Below, piece after piece: positions 24,096 through 33,262 of a DNA stretch of 64,000 nucleotides (within the stretch, counting starts at the first letter, position 1; each line of letters begins with the position of its first letter). The DNA is from Gluconacetobacter asukensis (GTDB lineage: Bacteria; Pseudomonadota; Alphaproteobacteria; Acetobacterales; Acetobacteraceae), in contig NZ_JABEQE010000013.1 in assembly GCF_014174375.1 (NCBI RefSeq), positions 1 to 64,000 of the forward strand. Direction: 5' to 3'. A program made the translations under genes and the position numbers. A model generated the notes under the pieces. The model saw only the letters and a list, made by a program, of their open reading frames with translations, was not told where the DNA came from and ran no database searches.

Positions 24096-25907
24096 GTGGG
24101 GGCGGGCGTGATCGGGGGGCGATGGAGCTGGCTGTTCGCGCCCTCGCGGGCCGATCTGGGGTTTGCGCTCCGGACGTCGTGCGCGGCTATCCTGTCGCTG
24201 CTGATTGCGATGTGGATGGAGCTGGGCCGCCCGCAATGGGCGCCGCTGACTGTCTGGACCGTGGCGACGGCCTCGCGCGGGGAGTCGTTTTCCAAGGCGC
24301 GTTGGCGCCTGGCGGGTACGGTCGTGGGATGCTGCGTGGGGGTGGCGCTGATTGCCGCCTTTCCGCAGGAGGCGGGGCTGTTCTTTATCTGTCTCGCTGT
24401 GTGGGCCGGGCTGTGCTGCGGTCTGGCGACGGTGTTCGACGGTTATCGCAGCTACGGTTTTCTGGTCGCGAGCTTTACGGCCGCCATCGTCGCCACGGAC
24501 GGTATCGCGTCGCCCGACGATGCGTTCTTTATCGCGATGGCGCGGGGGACGTATATCGCGCTCGGTATTCTCTGCGAGGCTGTGCTGGCCATGCTGTTCT
24601 CGCCCGGTCTGCGCGAGCGGGCGCGGGGGGCGCTGCTGGCGCGCCTGCGCAGCGTGTCCGCGACGGCCCGGCAGGGGCTGGAGAGCTGGCAGCGGGCTGT
24701 GCCCGGGCCGGCGACGGAAAGCGCCTTGCTGGCGGATATCATGGCGGCGTCGGGCCGGATCGAATTCGATGTGCTGGAGATGGGGCCCGCGGCCGGGCGG
24801 GTGGCCGACCATGCCCGCGCGGCATTGGCCGACCTGCTGGCCGCCGTGGCGCGGCGGCGGGCCGGTGCGCCGTGGGATGCCGTGCGGCGGACGCTGGATG
24901 CCGGGGCGCTGCATATCGATGCCATTGCGGAACCCCGTGCGGGGGATCGTTTTCGGTTTCGCACCCGTTCGGTGCGGCAGGCGACCCAGGGGCTGCGGAA
25001 TGGCGCGCGCGTGGCGGCGGGTGTGCTGGCGGCGTCGGTCGCCTGGTATGTCACTGCCTGGCCGTCGGGGATCGGGTTTATTGCCTATGTCGTGCTGGTC
25101 TATGGGCTGCTGGCGACGCGTGAGGTGCCGGTGCTGGCCTCGGCCGGCTTTGCGCGTGGAGCGATGTGGTGTGCCCTTGTCGCGGGCGCCTATGTGCTGC
25201 TGGTCGTGCCGATGGTGACCGCGCCGGAGATGCTGGCCTTTTGCCTGCTGGTGCCCATGGTGGTCGGCGGCCTGGCCGCGCGCGCGCCGCGCCTGGTCAA
25301 CCATGCCTTTTCCTTCAACATGTTTCTTCCGGTGCTGATCGGGCCGTCCAATGCCGGCCGGTATGACGAAAGCGCCTTCCTGAATGGGACGATGGCGTTT
25401 CTGGCCGCCGTCTTCTTCGCGGGCGCGATGTTCCGGCTGGTTCTGCCTTTCCGGCCCGACGAGCATCTGCGGCGCACGATGGGCTGGGCGGAACGGCGGT
25501 TGTCCGGGCTGGCGACGAGCCGGAGCGTGCCTTCGGCGCGCGCCTGGCTGATGACGAATGCGGACAGCATGGTCCGCGCCGTCCGCACGGGACGCGATGT
25601 GCCGGGTGAGCGGCTTCTTGCCTATTTCGCGTCCCATATGGCCGTCACGGTGCGGGGGATGTGCGTCCTTGAAATTCGCGAGGCCATGGCGGATTGCACG
25701 CTGCCGGTGCCTGTTGCCCGGCGGCTGGCGGCGTTTCTGCGTGCATGGACACGCGATCCGGCGCGGGCGGCCCCGCTTGTGCCGGCGTTGCTGCGCCGGG
25801 CGGACATGCAGGCTCCCGAAAGGGAGGATCTGGCGACCGCGCTGCGGGCCATCGTGCGGCAGGACGGGCATCCGCCTTGTGCGACAGCGATGGAGGAGGG
25901 GCTGTAG
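24096..25907 (+). CDS. FUSC-family aromatic acid exporter-like protein (AaeB type)
   Basis: A protein of about 600 residues with two hydrophobic blocks of about five helices each (about 20-165 and 305-445), separated and followed by soluble helical domains, the FUSC/AaeB layout. The first block starts FALRTSCAAILSLLIAMWMELGRPQWAPLTVWTVA, the usual FUSC entry. AaeB pumps hydroxybenzoates out as a relief valve. GTG 24096 is the longest start, but GTG 24108 has AAGGTGG at better distance. The upstream LysR and nearby Rieske oxygenase suggest an aromatic-acid context. No membrane-fusion partner is encoded beside it. Confidence 0.85.
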   Translation: MGAGVIGGRWSWLFAPSRADLGFALRTSCAAILSLLIAMWMELGRPQWAPLTVWTVATASRGESFSKARWRLAGTVVGCCVGVALIAAFPQEAGLFFICLAVWAGLCCGLATVFDGYRSYGFLVASFTAAIVATDGIASPDDAFFIAMARGTYIALGILCEAVLAMLFSPGLRERARGALLARLRSVSATARQGLESWQRAVPGPATESALLADIMAASGRIEFDVLEMGPAAGRVADHARAALADLLAAVARRRAGAPWDAVRRTLDAGALHIDAIAEPRAGDRFRFRTRSVRQATQGLRNGARVAAGVLAASVAWYVTAWPSGIGFIAYVVLVYGLLATREVPVLASAGFARGAMWCALVAGAYVLLVVPMVTAPEMLAFCLLVPMVVGGLAARAPRLVNHAFSFNMFLPVLIGPSNAGRYDESAFLNGTMAFLAAVFFAGAMFRLVLPFRPDEHLRRTMGWAERRLSGLATSRSVPSARAWLMTNADSMVRAVRTGRDVPGERLLAYFASHMAVTVRGMCVLEIREAMADCTLPVPVARRLAAFLRAWTRDPARAAPLVPALLRRADMQAPEREDLATALRAIVRQDGHPPCATAMEEGL

Positions 25908-26135
25908 GGTCCCGCTTCGGGCTTTGCGCGGGGCGTGCCCGGTCGGGGCTGCGTTGCCGGCGGCACGGGGCTGCGATCCGGCGGCAGCGCGGCTGGCGCT
26001 GCGCCAGGGCTGGTGATGGCCCGATCGTGCCGGAAGAGAGTATCAGCGGTGCCGGAGGAGGCCTTGAAGGATATTTCTCCAGTGGTATGGATGGATAGAA
26101 TCTTGCTTCTCTGCCTTTGAAGAAAGACATGCTCG

Positions 26136-28178
26136 GTGAATTCTCTGTTTTTGTGTGTTATTCGCGAGCATGATCTTCGGATAGTCCTGGTCGCCGCCTT
26201 TCTCTGCGGGGTGGGATCATGGGTAACGGCGCGCCTGTTTCGCCGGGCGTTGCAGACGAGTGGGTTGCAGCGGGTGGGGTGGCATGTGCTGACCGCCCTG
26301 GCCACGGGTGTGGCCATCTGGTGCACGCATTTCATCGCGATGATGGGCTTTCGGGCCGGGGCGGGCGTGACGTTCGACCCGTTGCTGACCCTGCTCTCGC
26401 TGTTCATCTGCATCGTCGGGAGCGTGCTGGGCTTTATCGCCGCCGGCAGTCGCGTCGTTCCATGGCCTTCGGTAGTGGGAGGTGGCCTGCTCGGCTCTTC
26501 CATCGCGGCCATGCATTATGTCGGCATGATGGCCTTTCACGTCCACGGGCAGGTCATGTGGGATCTGCCCTATGTGATCGGGTCGGGCATCCTGGGGCCG
26601 GTTCTGTCCATGGCGGCGCTGCATATGGCGTTGAAGCGGACCGGGGATAGCACCAATGCCATGGCGGGCCTGTTCGCCGCCGCCATCCTGTCGGTGCATT
26701 TTCTCGGCATGACGGCGTTTCATGTCGTCTCGACGGGCGAGGGCATGGTGCCCACCCATTCCGAAGCCCTGAAGACCATGACCATGGCCGTGATCGGCAT
26801 GAGCCTGATCATTCTGGTGATGGGCATGGTCAGCTATCTGATCGATGACAGCACGCGGGCGGAGACCATCGAACGCTTGCGGCGCATGGCGCTGAACGAC
26901 GCGCTGACAGGACTGCCGAACCGGGCGAATTTCAATGACCGGCTGGATCTGGAAATTGCGCTGGCGACCCAGCGCGGGAGCAGGCTGGCGCTGATCGGTA
27001 TCGATCTCGATCGGTTCAAGGACATCAACGATCTGCGGGGGCATTCGGTCGGCGACGAGGTGCTGCGCGTGCTGGGGCGCCGCATGAAGGCCCTGCAGCA
27101 GGAGGAACGCGGCGAATTCATCGCTCGGACCGGGGGTGACGAATTCACCGCGATCTGTCGCATCGGCGCATCCGGCGATGCGGAGGGCTTTGTCGACCGG
27201 ATCGAAAAGGCCCTTTCCCTCCCGATCAAGACTGATGACCTGGAAATCTCGTCCGGCGGCAGCCTGGGGGTTGCGCTCTTTCCCGACGATGCCGCCGACA
27301 GGAAAAGTCTGATCAACGGCGCGGACCTGGCGATGTATCGCGCGAAATCGAACCCGTTGCGGCGGGTCTGTTTCTATGAAGCCGGCATGGACGAGCGGGT
27401 TCGCGAGCGGCGTGCGCTGGCGGCCGACCTGCGTGACGCGATCGGCCGTAACCAGCTGACGCTGCATTATCAGGTCCAGACCATCGTATCGACCGGGCGC
27501 ATCCGGGGCTATGAGGCTCTGCTGCGCTGGACGCACGCGAAGCGGGGCCAGATTCCTCCTGGCGAGTTCATTCCGCTGGCCGAAGAGAACGGGCTGATTC
27601 TGGCGATCGGGGAGTGGGTGCTGCGCACGGCGTGCCGTGAAGCCGCGACGTGGGAGCCGCCCTATACGATTGCGGTCAATCTCTCCGCCGTGCAGTTCGT
27701 CAACGCCGACCTGCCGGCGGTGGTCCGGGCGGTTCTGGCCGAGACCGGGCTGGCCCCGGAGCGGCTGGAGCTGGAATTGACGGAATCGACCATTTTCGCC
27801 GATCGGGAACGGTCGCTGGAGATGCTGCGCCAGATCAGGGAGCTGGGTGTCAGCATTGCCCTGGACGATTTCGGTACCGGCTATTCGTCGCTGGACACGC
27901 TGCGGTCGTTCACCTTCGACCGGATCAAGATCGACCGGTCCTTCTTCTGTTCCTCGGCGGCGACGACCCAGACCATGGCCATTATCCGGGCCGTCCTGGC
28001 GTTGGGAAAGAGCTTCGGCATTCCGGTGATGGCCGAGGGCATCGAAACTTATGACCAGCTTTCGATGCTGAATGCCGAAGGCTGCGAGGAAGCGCAGGGG
28101 TTCCTGCTGGGGCACCCGGTCACGATGGAGGACATTATCCGCAAGGGGCAGGTCGCGCGGGTGGAGGGCGTGGCATGA
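26136..28178 (+). CDS. MHYT-GGDEF-EAL cyclic-di-GMP signalling protein
   Basis: A 680-residue inner-membrane sensor. The N-terminal MHYT domain (about 1-235) shows the three repeated motifs CTHFIAMMGF, MHYVGMMAFHV and SVHFLGMTAFHV; such domains are proposed to bind copper or sense a gas. A GGDEF domain follows with an intact RTGGDEF, then an EAL domain with YEALLRW, NLSAVQF, LELTEST, DDFGTGYSSL and DRIKIDRSF. Both cyclase and phosphodiesterase sites look complete. The start is GTG. It overlaps the next GGDEF-EAL gene by 4 bp (ATGA), so the two are made together. Relatives in Komagataeibacter control cellulose synthesis through cyclic-di-GMP. Confidence 0.92.
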   Translation: MNSLFLCVIREHDLRIVLVAAFLCGVGSWVTARLFRRALQTSGLQRVGWHVLTALATGVAIWCTHFIAMMGFRAGAGVTFDPLLTLLSLFICIVGSVLGFIAAGSRVVPWPSVVGGGLLGSSIAAMHYVGMMAFHVHGQVMWDLPYVIGSGILGPVLSMAALHMALKRTGDSTNAMAGLFAAAILSVHFLGMTAFHVVSTGEGMVPTHSEALKTMTMAVIGMSLIILVMGMVSYLIDDSTRAETIERLRRMALNDALTGLPNRANFNDRLDLEIALATQRGSRLALIGIDLDRFKDINDLRGHSVGDEVLRVLGRRMKALQQEERGEFIARTGGDEFTAICRIGASGDAEGFVDRIEKALSLPIKTDDLEISSGGSLGVALFPDDAADRKSLINGADLAMYRAKSNPLRRVCFYEAGMDERVRERRALAADLRDAIGRNQLTLHYQVQTIVSTGRIRGYEALLRWTHAKRGQIPPGEFIPLAEENGLILAIGEWVLRTACREAATWEPPYTIAVNLSAVQFVNADLPAVVRAVLAETGLAPERLELELTESTIFADRERSLEMLRQIRELGVSIALDDFGTGYSSLDTLRSFTFDRIKIDRSFFCSSAATTQTMAIIRAVLALGKSFGIPVMAEGIETYDQLSMLNAEGCEEAQGFLLGHPVTMEDIIRKGQVARVEGVA

Positions 28179-30475
28179 ACATCAGCTGGCCCTTCGGCCG
28201 TGAAGGCTGGTTTTCCACCGCCGAGATCGAGAGTGCCGAGCTGGCCGTGGCGCGGTATCGCCGATGTGCGCAGCACCTGCCGACGATGTATGTCGTCCTG
28301 ATGGTCAATGCGTGGCTGCTTGCCGCCGTCTTTGCCCGGCAGGCGCCCGACTGGCTTTCGATCTTCTGTCCGGCCGTGGCCAGCGTGTTCTGTGCCTTCA
28401 GGATGCGGTCCTGGTTTCAGGCGCGCAGGAGCGAGCCGACGCTGGAGCATGTCCAGGCCGCGTTGACCAGGACCGGCCGGCTTTCCGTCGGGCTGGTCCT
28501 TGTCCAGGCGGTGTGGGCGTTTGCGCTTTATCCCTATGGTGACGAGGCGACGCGCTCTTTCCTGTTCTTCTACATCGCTACCACGACGCTGTCGGTCATA
28601 TACTGTCTGGCGCATCTGCGGGTCGCGGCGATCCGGCTGGCGATCATCGCCAATGTGACGCTCCTGATCCTGTGCCTGTTGAGCGGGACGTCGATCCATC
28701 TGGCGGCTGCCGTGAGCCTGCTTGTCGATTCGGTTGGCGGGATCGGCGTGCTGACCAGCACCTATCGCGATTTTTCGAAAACCGTGAATGCGCGTGCCGA
28801 GGAATTGCGGCGGGCGAAGGAGCAGGAACTGCTGCTGCGGATGATCGACAACATGCCCGTGGCGGTCATGACGGTGGAGCCGCAGACCTATATCATCAAC
28901 TACGCGAACCAGATGTCCAAGGCGCTGATCCGCAGTATCGAGCATCTGCTGCCGATCCGTGCCGATGACCTGATCGGCACCTCCATCGACGTGTTCCATC
29001 GTTCGCCGGCCCATCAGCGCGGTATTCTGGCCGATCCGAGCAACCTGCCGCACAATGCGCGCATCCGCCTGGGCAACGAGGTGCTGGACCTGAAGATTTC
29101 CGCCATCACCGCCCGGGACGGCCATTATATGGCGCCCATGCTGACCTGGGCACTGGTGACGAAGGAGGTCGAGGCGGAAAACCGCATCCGGCATCTGGCG
29201 CATTACGACGCGCTGACCGATCTGCCCAACCGGGTCACGTTTCGCCGGGAGCTCGAAGAACGTCTGGCCTCGCCGGGCAATCGCGTCGGGCTGCTGTATG
29301 TCGATCTGGATGGTTTCAAGCTGATCAACGATACGCGCGGGCACCAGACCGGCGATGCCTTGCTGCAGCAGGTCGCGGCACGGCTGAAAATGGTCTGCAA
29401 CGGCCCAGCCGTTACGCTGACCCGGCTGGGCGGGGACGAGTTTGCCGTGCTGCTGCCCCATGATTCCTGCCAGCAGGCCAAGGTGCAGGCCGACCTGATC
29501 GTCGCCGCGCTGGGGGCGCCCTTCGATCTCGATTACGATCGGACGCTCCAGATCGGGGCGTCGGTCGGTATTGCTCTGGCGCCGGAACATGGCGGGGAGC
29601 CCGATATCCTGCTGTCGCGGGCCGACATGGCGCTGTATGCGGCCAAGGAGGCGGGAAGGGGAACGTCGCGGCTGTTCTCGCCCGACCTGGAGACGCGCAT
29701 GCAGGAGCGCGTGCGTCTGGAAGAACGGCTGAGGTCGGCCCTGGCCCGCGAGGACGGGCTGTTCGTCTTCTACCAGCCGATTGTCGATCTGCAGTCCGGG
29801 CAGGTCACGTCGCGCGAGGCCCTGGCCCGCTGGCATCATGCCGAGCAGGGCTGGATTTCTCCTGGCAGGTTCGTGCCGGTGGCCGAGCAATGCGGGCTGA
29901 TCGACCAGTTGGGTGCATTCGTCCTGAACCGTGCGTGCCAGAGCGCCGCGCAATGGGCGGACGAGGCGCATGTCGCCGTCAACGTGTCGGCGACTCAGTT
30001 GGGCAAGGGCACGTTGATCGATGTCGTCTCGGCGGCGTTGTCCAGCTCGGGCCTGCCGGCGGAGCGGCTGGAGATCGAGGTGACCGAAACGGCGCTGCTG
30101 GCCGACGAACATCGCGGTATCCAGGACCTGCTGGCCCTGCGCGAGATGGGGGTGCGCGTTTCGCTGGACGATTTCGGCACCGGCTATTCGTCGTTGGCCC
30201 ATCTGCGGACCTTCTCGTTCGACAAGATCAAGATCGACGGCTCCTTCGTCAGGGATGCGCTGGAGCGGCCGGAATGCGCGGCGGTGGTCCGGGCCATTGC
30301 CGATCTGGGCAAGCGGCTGGGGGTGCGGATCGTCGCCGAAGGGGTCGAGACCGAGGACCAGCTTGCGCTGGTCCGTGCGGAAGGGTGTCGGGAGGTGCAG
30401 GGTTATCTCTACGGACGCCCGGCCCCGGCGGACACGGATGCGCCGCTGGTGGCCCGGCTCAACAGAAGGCGGTGA
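28175..30475 (+). CDS. Membrane PAS-like GGDEF-EAL cyclic-di-GMP protein
   Basis: A 766-residue protein with five or so N-terminal membrane segments (about 37-205), a short coiled linker and a PAS-like region (MIDNMPVAVMTVEPQTYIINYANQ). GGDEF follows with RHLAHYDALTDLPNR and LGGDEFAVLL, then EAL with REALARWHH, NVSATQL, EVTETALL, DDFGTGYSSL and DKIKIDGSFV. Both catalytic signatures are intact, so it can in principle make or degrade cyclic-di-GMP. Its start codon overlaps the upstream MHYT gene. The N-terminal domain is not MHYT, so the pair joins two different inputs. Confidence 0.92.
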   Translation: MNISWPFGREGWFSTAEIESAELAVARYRRCAQHLPTMYVVLMVNAWLLAAVFARQAPDWLSIFCPAVASVFCAFRMRSWFQARRSEPTLEHVQAALTRTGRLSVGLVLVQAVWAFALYPYGDEATRSFLFFYIATTTLSVIYCLAHLRVAAIRLAIIANVTLLILCLLSGTSIHLAAAVSLLVDSVGGIGVLTSTYRDFSKTVNARAEELRRAKEQELLLRMIDNMPVAVMTVEPQTYIINYANQMSKALIRSIEHLLPIRADDLIGTSIDVFHRSPAHQRGILADPSNLPHNARIRLGNEVLDLKISAITARDGHYMAPMLTWALVTKEVEAENRIRHLAHYDALTDLPNRVTFRRELEERLASPGNRVGLLYVDLDGFKLINDTRGHQTGDALLQQVAARLKMVCNGPAVTLTRLGGDEFAVLLPHDSCQQAKVQADLIVAALGAPFDLDYDRTLQIGASVGIALAPEHGGEPDILLSRADMALYAAKEAGRGTSRLFSPDLETRMQERVRLEERLRSALAREDGLFVFYQPIVDLQSGQVTSREALARWHHAEQGWISPGRFVPVAEQCGLIDQLGAFVLNRACQSAAQWADEAHVAVNVSATQLGKGTLIDVVSAALSSSGLPAERLEIEVTETALLADEHRGIQDLLALREMGVRVSLDDFGTGYSSLAHLRTFSFDKIKIDGSFVRDALERPECAAVVRAIADLGKRLGVRIVAEGVETEDQLALVRAEGCREVQGYLYGRPAPADTDAPLVARLNRRR

Positions 30476-30503
30476 GGGGCTGTTTCAAGGCCCGGCGCGG
30501 GGG

Positions 30504-31436
30504 CTATGTGGGTGGCGGATCGTCCTGTCGGGCCCAGGGTGGCAGTGCGAACGCGTCGACGAAATAATCCAGCAGCGCGTTGACGCGCGCGGGGCGAAGC
30601 GGGCTGGGGGGGGTGACCAGGTAGAGCGCGATCGGCGATGCCTGCCACTCCGGAAGGATGATTTCCAGCGATCCGGCCTGAAGACTGTCCCAGATCATGA
30701 ATTCGGGGAACAGGCCGAATCCCAGTCCGGCTTCGAGCGCCGGCAGGAAGCCTTCCGCATTGTTCGCGCGCAGGCGGGATGCCTGGGACAGCACGTAATC
30801 CTTGCCGGACGGCGCGTGGCGCAGGCGGATCGTCCCCGGGGCGGAGGTGTTGGTGTAGACGAAGCTCTTATGCGCTTCGAGATCGCGCGGATGGGTCGGC
30901 CGGCCCGTCGCATCGAGCCAGGCGGGGGTGGCGACCAGCAGCAGCCTGACCGCGCAGAGCCGGCGGGCCCGCAGCGAGGAGTCCGCCAGCGAGGAGATCC
31001 GCAGTGCGATGTCGTAGCCCTCGGCCACCAGATCGACGATCGCGTCGCTGAAATCGAGCGTGAGGTCGATGTCGGGATAGCGTTGCAGGAAGGCGGGCAG
31101 GACTGGCGAGAGGTGCTTGACACCGAATGTCATCGGCGCCGCGATGCGGATCAGGCCCGAGGGTTTCAGCGTGCCGTCCCGGGCTTGGGCCTCGGCGGCT
31201 TCGGCTTCGGCGATGATGCGGCTGGCATGGCCCAGGGCGTGGCGGCCCATGTCGGTCAGGGATAACTGGCGCGAATTGCGGTTGAACAGGCTGGCCCCCA
31301 GAGCCTGCTCCAGCCGGGTCACGGCCTTCGAGACGGTGGGCTTGGACAGTTGGATGTCCTCTGCCGCGCGTGCGAACGACCCCCATTCGGCCACTTTGGC
31401 GAAGATGGCCCAGGCTTCGAAATCGGGCAGTCGCAT
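30504..31436 (-). CDS. LysR-family transcriptional regulator, divergent from pirin
   Basis: A 310-residue LysR protein of the CrgA-like branch. Its DNA-binding region is [42 protein letters not shown] (about 6-47), followed by [15 protein letters not shown]. The effector domain begins [38 protein letters not shown], typical for the branch. It is divergent from the pirin gene with about 195 bp between, so it probably regulates pirin as well as itself. Its stop lies 28 bp from the convergent GGDEF-EAL stop. Confidence 0.9.
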   Translation of the reverse strand: MRLPDFEAWAIFAKVAEWGSFARAAEDIQLSKPTVSKAVTRLEQALGASLFNRNSRQLSLTDMGRHALGHASRIIAEAEAAEAQARDGTLKPSGLIRIAAPMTFGVKHLSPVLPAFLQRYPDIDLTLDFSDAIVDLVAEGYDIALRISSLADSSLRARRLCAVRLLLVATPAWLDATGRPTHPRDLEAHKSFVYTNTSAPGTIRLRHAPSGKDYVLSQASRLRANNAEGFLPALEAGLGFGLFPEFMIWDSLQAGSLEIILPEWQASPIALYLVTPPSPLRPARVNALLDYFVDAFALPPWARQDDPPPT

Positions 31437-31630
31437 GAAGAGCGGCCTTTTTGGAAACGGTCAGACGGGTCTCTTTCCATATATTTTCTGTCGGTGCCCG
31501 TCCAGACGGGGGCTCCGACAGGCTCCGGGGGCGGAAAATCCGGAAACGAAGGGTTTCGCTTCCTGCCGTATCGGAGTGCTGCGGCGGGGGCGTAGGGTCC
31601 GTTCAGAAACATCAGACTGGAGGGATCACG

Positions 31631-32338
31631 ATGATCGAGGTTCGTTCGTTCGCGGAACTGGGCCATGCCGACCATGGGTGGCTCGATGCGAAACATCATT
31701 TTTCCTTCGCGGATTATTACGATCCGCGTCGGATGCACTGGGGTGCGCTGCGTGTGTGGAACGATGACGCCATTGCGCCGGGGACCGGTTTCGGCACCCA
31801 TCCGCATCGCGACATGGAAATCATCACCTATGTGCGCGAAGGGGCCATTACGCATCAGGATAATCTGGGCAATACGGGGCGCACCGAGGCGGGCGACGTG
31901 CAGGTGATGTCGGCCGGCACCGGTATCATGCACAGTGAATATAATCGCGAGCCCGGCAGGACGCGCATCTTCCAGATCTGGATCATGCCCGACCGGGCGG
32001 GGCATGCGCCCTCGTGGGGCACGCGGACCTTTCCCAGGGGCGAGCGTGGCGGGCGGTTCGTGGTGCTGGCCTCGGGCTACGATGCCGATACGGCGGGCGA
32101 TGCCTTGCCGATCCATGCCGATGCGCGGGTTCTGGGCGCGACCCTGAAGAAGGGGGAGAGCGCGGAATACCGGCTGGGTGTGGAGCGGCTGGGTTATCTG
32201 GTCCCGGCCAAGGGCAGCGTGGAGATCGAGGGCCGGACGGTCGGCACGCGCGATGGGGCGGCGGTTTCGGAGACCGACGTGCTGACGGTGCGCGCGCTGG
32301 AGGATGCCGAGATCGTGCTGGTGGATGTTGCGCCCTGA
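31631..32338 (+). CDS. Pirin-family cupin protein
   Basis: A 235-residue bicupin of the pirin family. The N-terminal cupin carries the metal site as GFGTHPHRDMEIITYVREGAITHQDNLGN and GDVQVMSAGTGIMHSEYN (three His and a Glu). The C-terminal cupin is less conserved. Bacterial pirins include quercetin dioxygenases and modulators of pyruvate dehydrogenase; which applies here is unknown. ATG 31631 has a GGAGGG stretch upstream; the longer frame from 31451 overlaps the promoter region. A stable 11-bp hairpin follows the stop. Confidence 0.9.
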   Translation: MIEVRSFAELGHADHGWLDAKHHFSFADYYDPRRMHWGALRVWNDDAIAPGTGFGTHPHRDMEIITYVREGAITHQDNLGNTGRTEAGDVQVMSAGTGIMHSEYNREPGRTRIFQIWIMPDRAGHAPSWGTRTFPRGERGGRFVVLASGYDADTAGDALPIHADARVLGATLKKGESAEYRLGVERLGYLVPAKGSVEIEGRTVGTRDGAAVSETDVLTVRALEDAEIVLVDVAP

Positions 32339-32361
32339 CGGGAGCGTTGTCTGAGCCTGCT

Positions 32362-32389
32362 CCGCCCCCGCCCTTTACGGCGGGGGCGG
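32362..32389. terminator. GC-rich hairpin after pirin
   Basis: CCGCCCCCGCC (32362-32372) and GGCGGGGGCGG (32379-32389) form an 11-bp perfect stem with the loop CTTTAC, 24 bp after the pirin stop. T-rich sequence (GATTTTTGCC) comes about 12 nt later. Likely pirin terminator. Confidence 0.6.
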
Positions 32390-32434
32390 GCACGGCTGCT
32401 TGATTTTTGCCGCGTGGCGTCGCTTCATGCCGGC

Positions 32435-33130
32435 ATGACGATCAGACTGGACGATAGCTGGAAGACGGCTCTGGCCCCCGAATTCGATGCGCCCTACATG
32501 CAGGCGCTGAAGGATTTCCTGCTGGCGGAAAAAGCGCGCGGCAAGGTGATTTTTCCCAGGGGGGCGGAATATTTCCGGGCGCTGGACCTGACCCCGCTGA
32601 CGGACGTCAAGGTCGTGATCCTGGGGCAGGACCCGTATCATGGCGAGGGCCAGGCCCATGGGCTGTGCTTCAGCGTGCGGCCCGGCGTGCGCATTCCGCC
32701 GTCGCTGGTCAATATCTACAAGGAACTCCAGAGCGATCTGGGTATTCCACCGGCTCATCACGGCTATCTGGAATCGTGGGCGAAGCAGGGTGTCCTGCTG
32801 CTGAACAGCGTGCTGACGGTGGAGCGGGGCAATGCGGCTTCGCACCAGAAGCGGGGATGGGAGCAGTTTACCGATGCGGTGATCGCCCGCGTCAACGAGC
32901 AGCGCACGCCGGCTGTCTTCATGCTGTGGGGGGCCTATGCCCAGCGCAAGGCGGCCTTTGTCGACCAGTCGCGGCATCTGGTGCTGAAGGCGGCGCATCC
33001 GTCGCCGCTATCGGCGCATAACGGGTTCTTTGGCTGCCACCATTTTTCCAAGGCCAATGCGTTTCTAGCCGGCCATGGGCTGACGCCGATCGACTGGCGG
33101 TTGTCGGCGGAGCCGCCGAGGGATGTTTGA
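32435..33130 (+). CDS. ung: Uracil-DNA glycosylase, family 1
   Basis: UNG removes uracil from DNA to start base-excision repair. The 231-residue protein has the catalytic loop [18 protein letters not shown] (Asp activates water), the Leu/His loop [23 protein letters not shown], and the conserved [15 protein letters not shown]. Length is typical. ATG 32435 (MTIRLDDSW) is the likely start; GTG 32414 would add seven residues without support. A truncated repeat R3 begins one base after the stop. Confidence 0.96.
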   Translation: MTIRLDDSWKTALAPEFDAPYMQALKDFLLAEKARGKVIFPRGAEYFRALDLTPLTDVKVVILGQDPYHGEGQAHGLCFSVRPGVRIPPSLVNIYKELQSDLGIPPAHHGYLESWAKQGVLLLNSVLTVERGNAASHQKRGWEQFTDAVIARVNEQRTPAVFMLWGAYAQRKAAFVDQSRHLVLKAAHPSPLSAHNGFFGCHHFSKANAFLAGHGLTPIDWRLSAEPPRDV

Positions 33131-33131
33131 C

Positions 33132-33213
33132 GTTCTTTTTTGAAAAAAAGAACCAAAAAACTTTGATTCGTTCAGGAGCCTTGTGCCGGGGATGCACGAT
33201 GCTCCTGAACGGG
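33132..33213. repeat. Nested-palindrome intergenic repeat, truncated copy R3
   Basis: Contains the left hairpin GTTCTTTTTTG/AAAAAAAGAAC and the central inverted pair GTTCAGGAGC/GCTCCTGAAC, but the right third found in R1 and R2 is missing. It starts immediately after the ung stop, so its first hairpin can serve as the ung terminator. A GGCCGG/CCGGCC hairpin follows at 33235-33251. Confidence 0.78.
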
Positions 33214-33234
33214 TGAAGTCCGGGTAGGGGCTGC

Positions 33235-33251
33235 GGCCGGTTTTTCCGGCC
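33235..33251. terminator. GGCCGG-TTTTT-CCGGCC hairpin
   Basis: A 6-bp perfect stem with a T5 loop between the convergent ung and phosphatase genes, 12 bp from the phosphatase stop. It may end the phosphatase transcript on the minus strand. Confidence 0.4.
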
Positions 33252-33262
33252 ATGAAACATGG

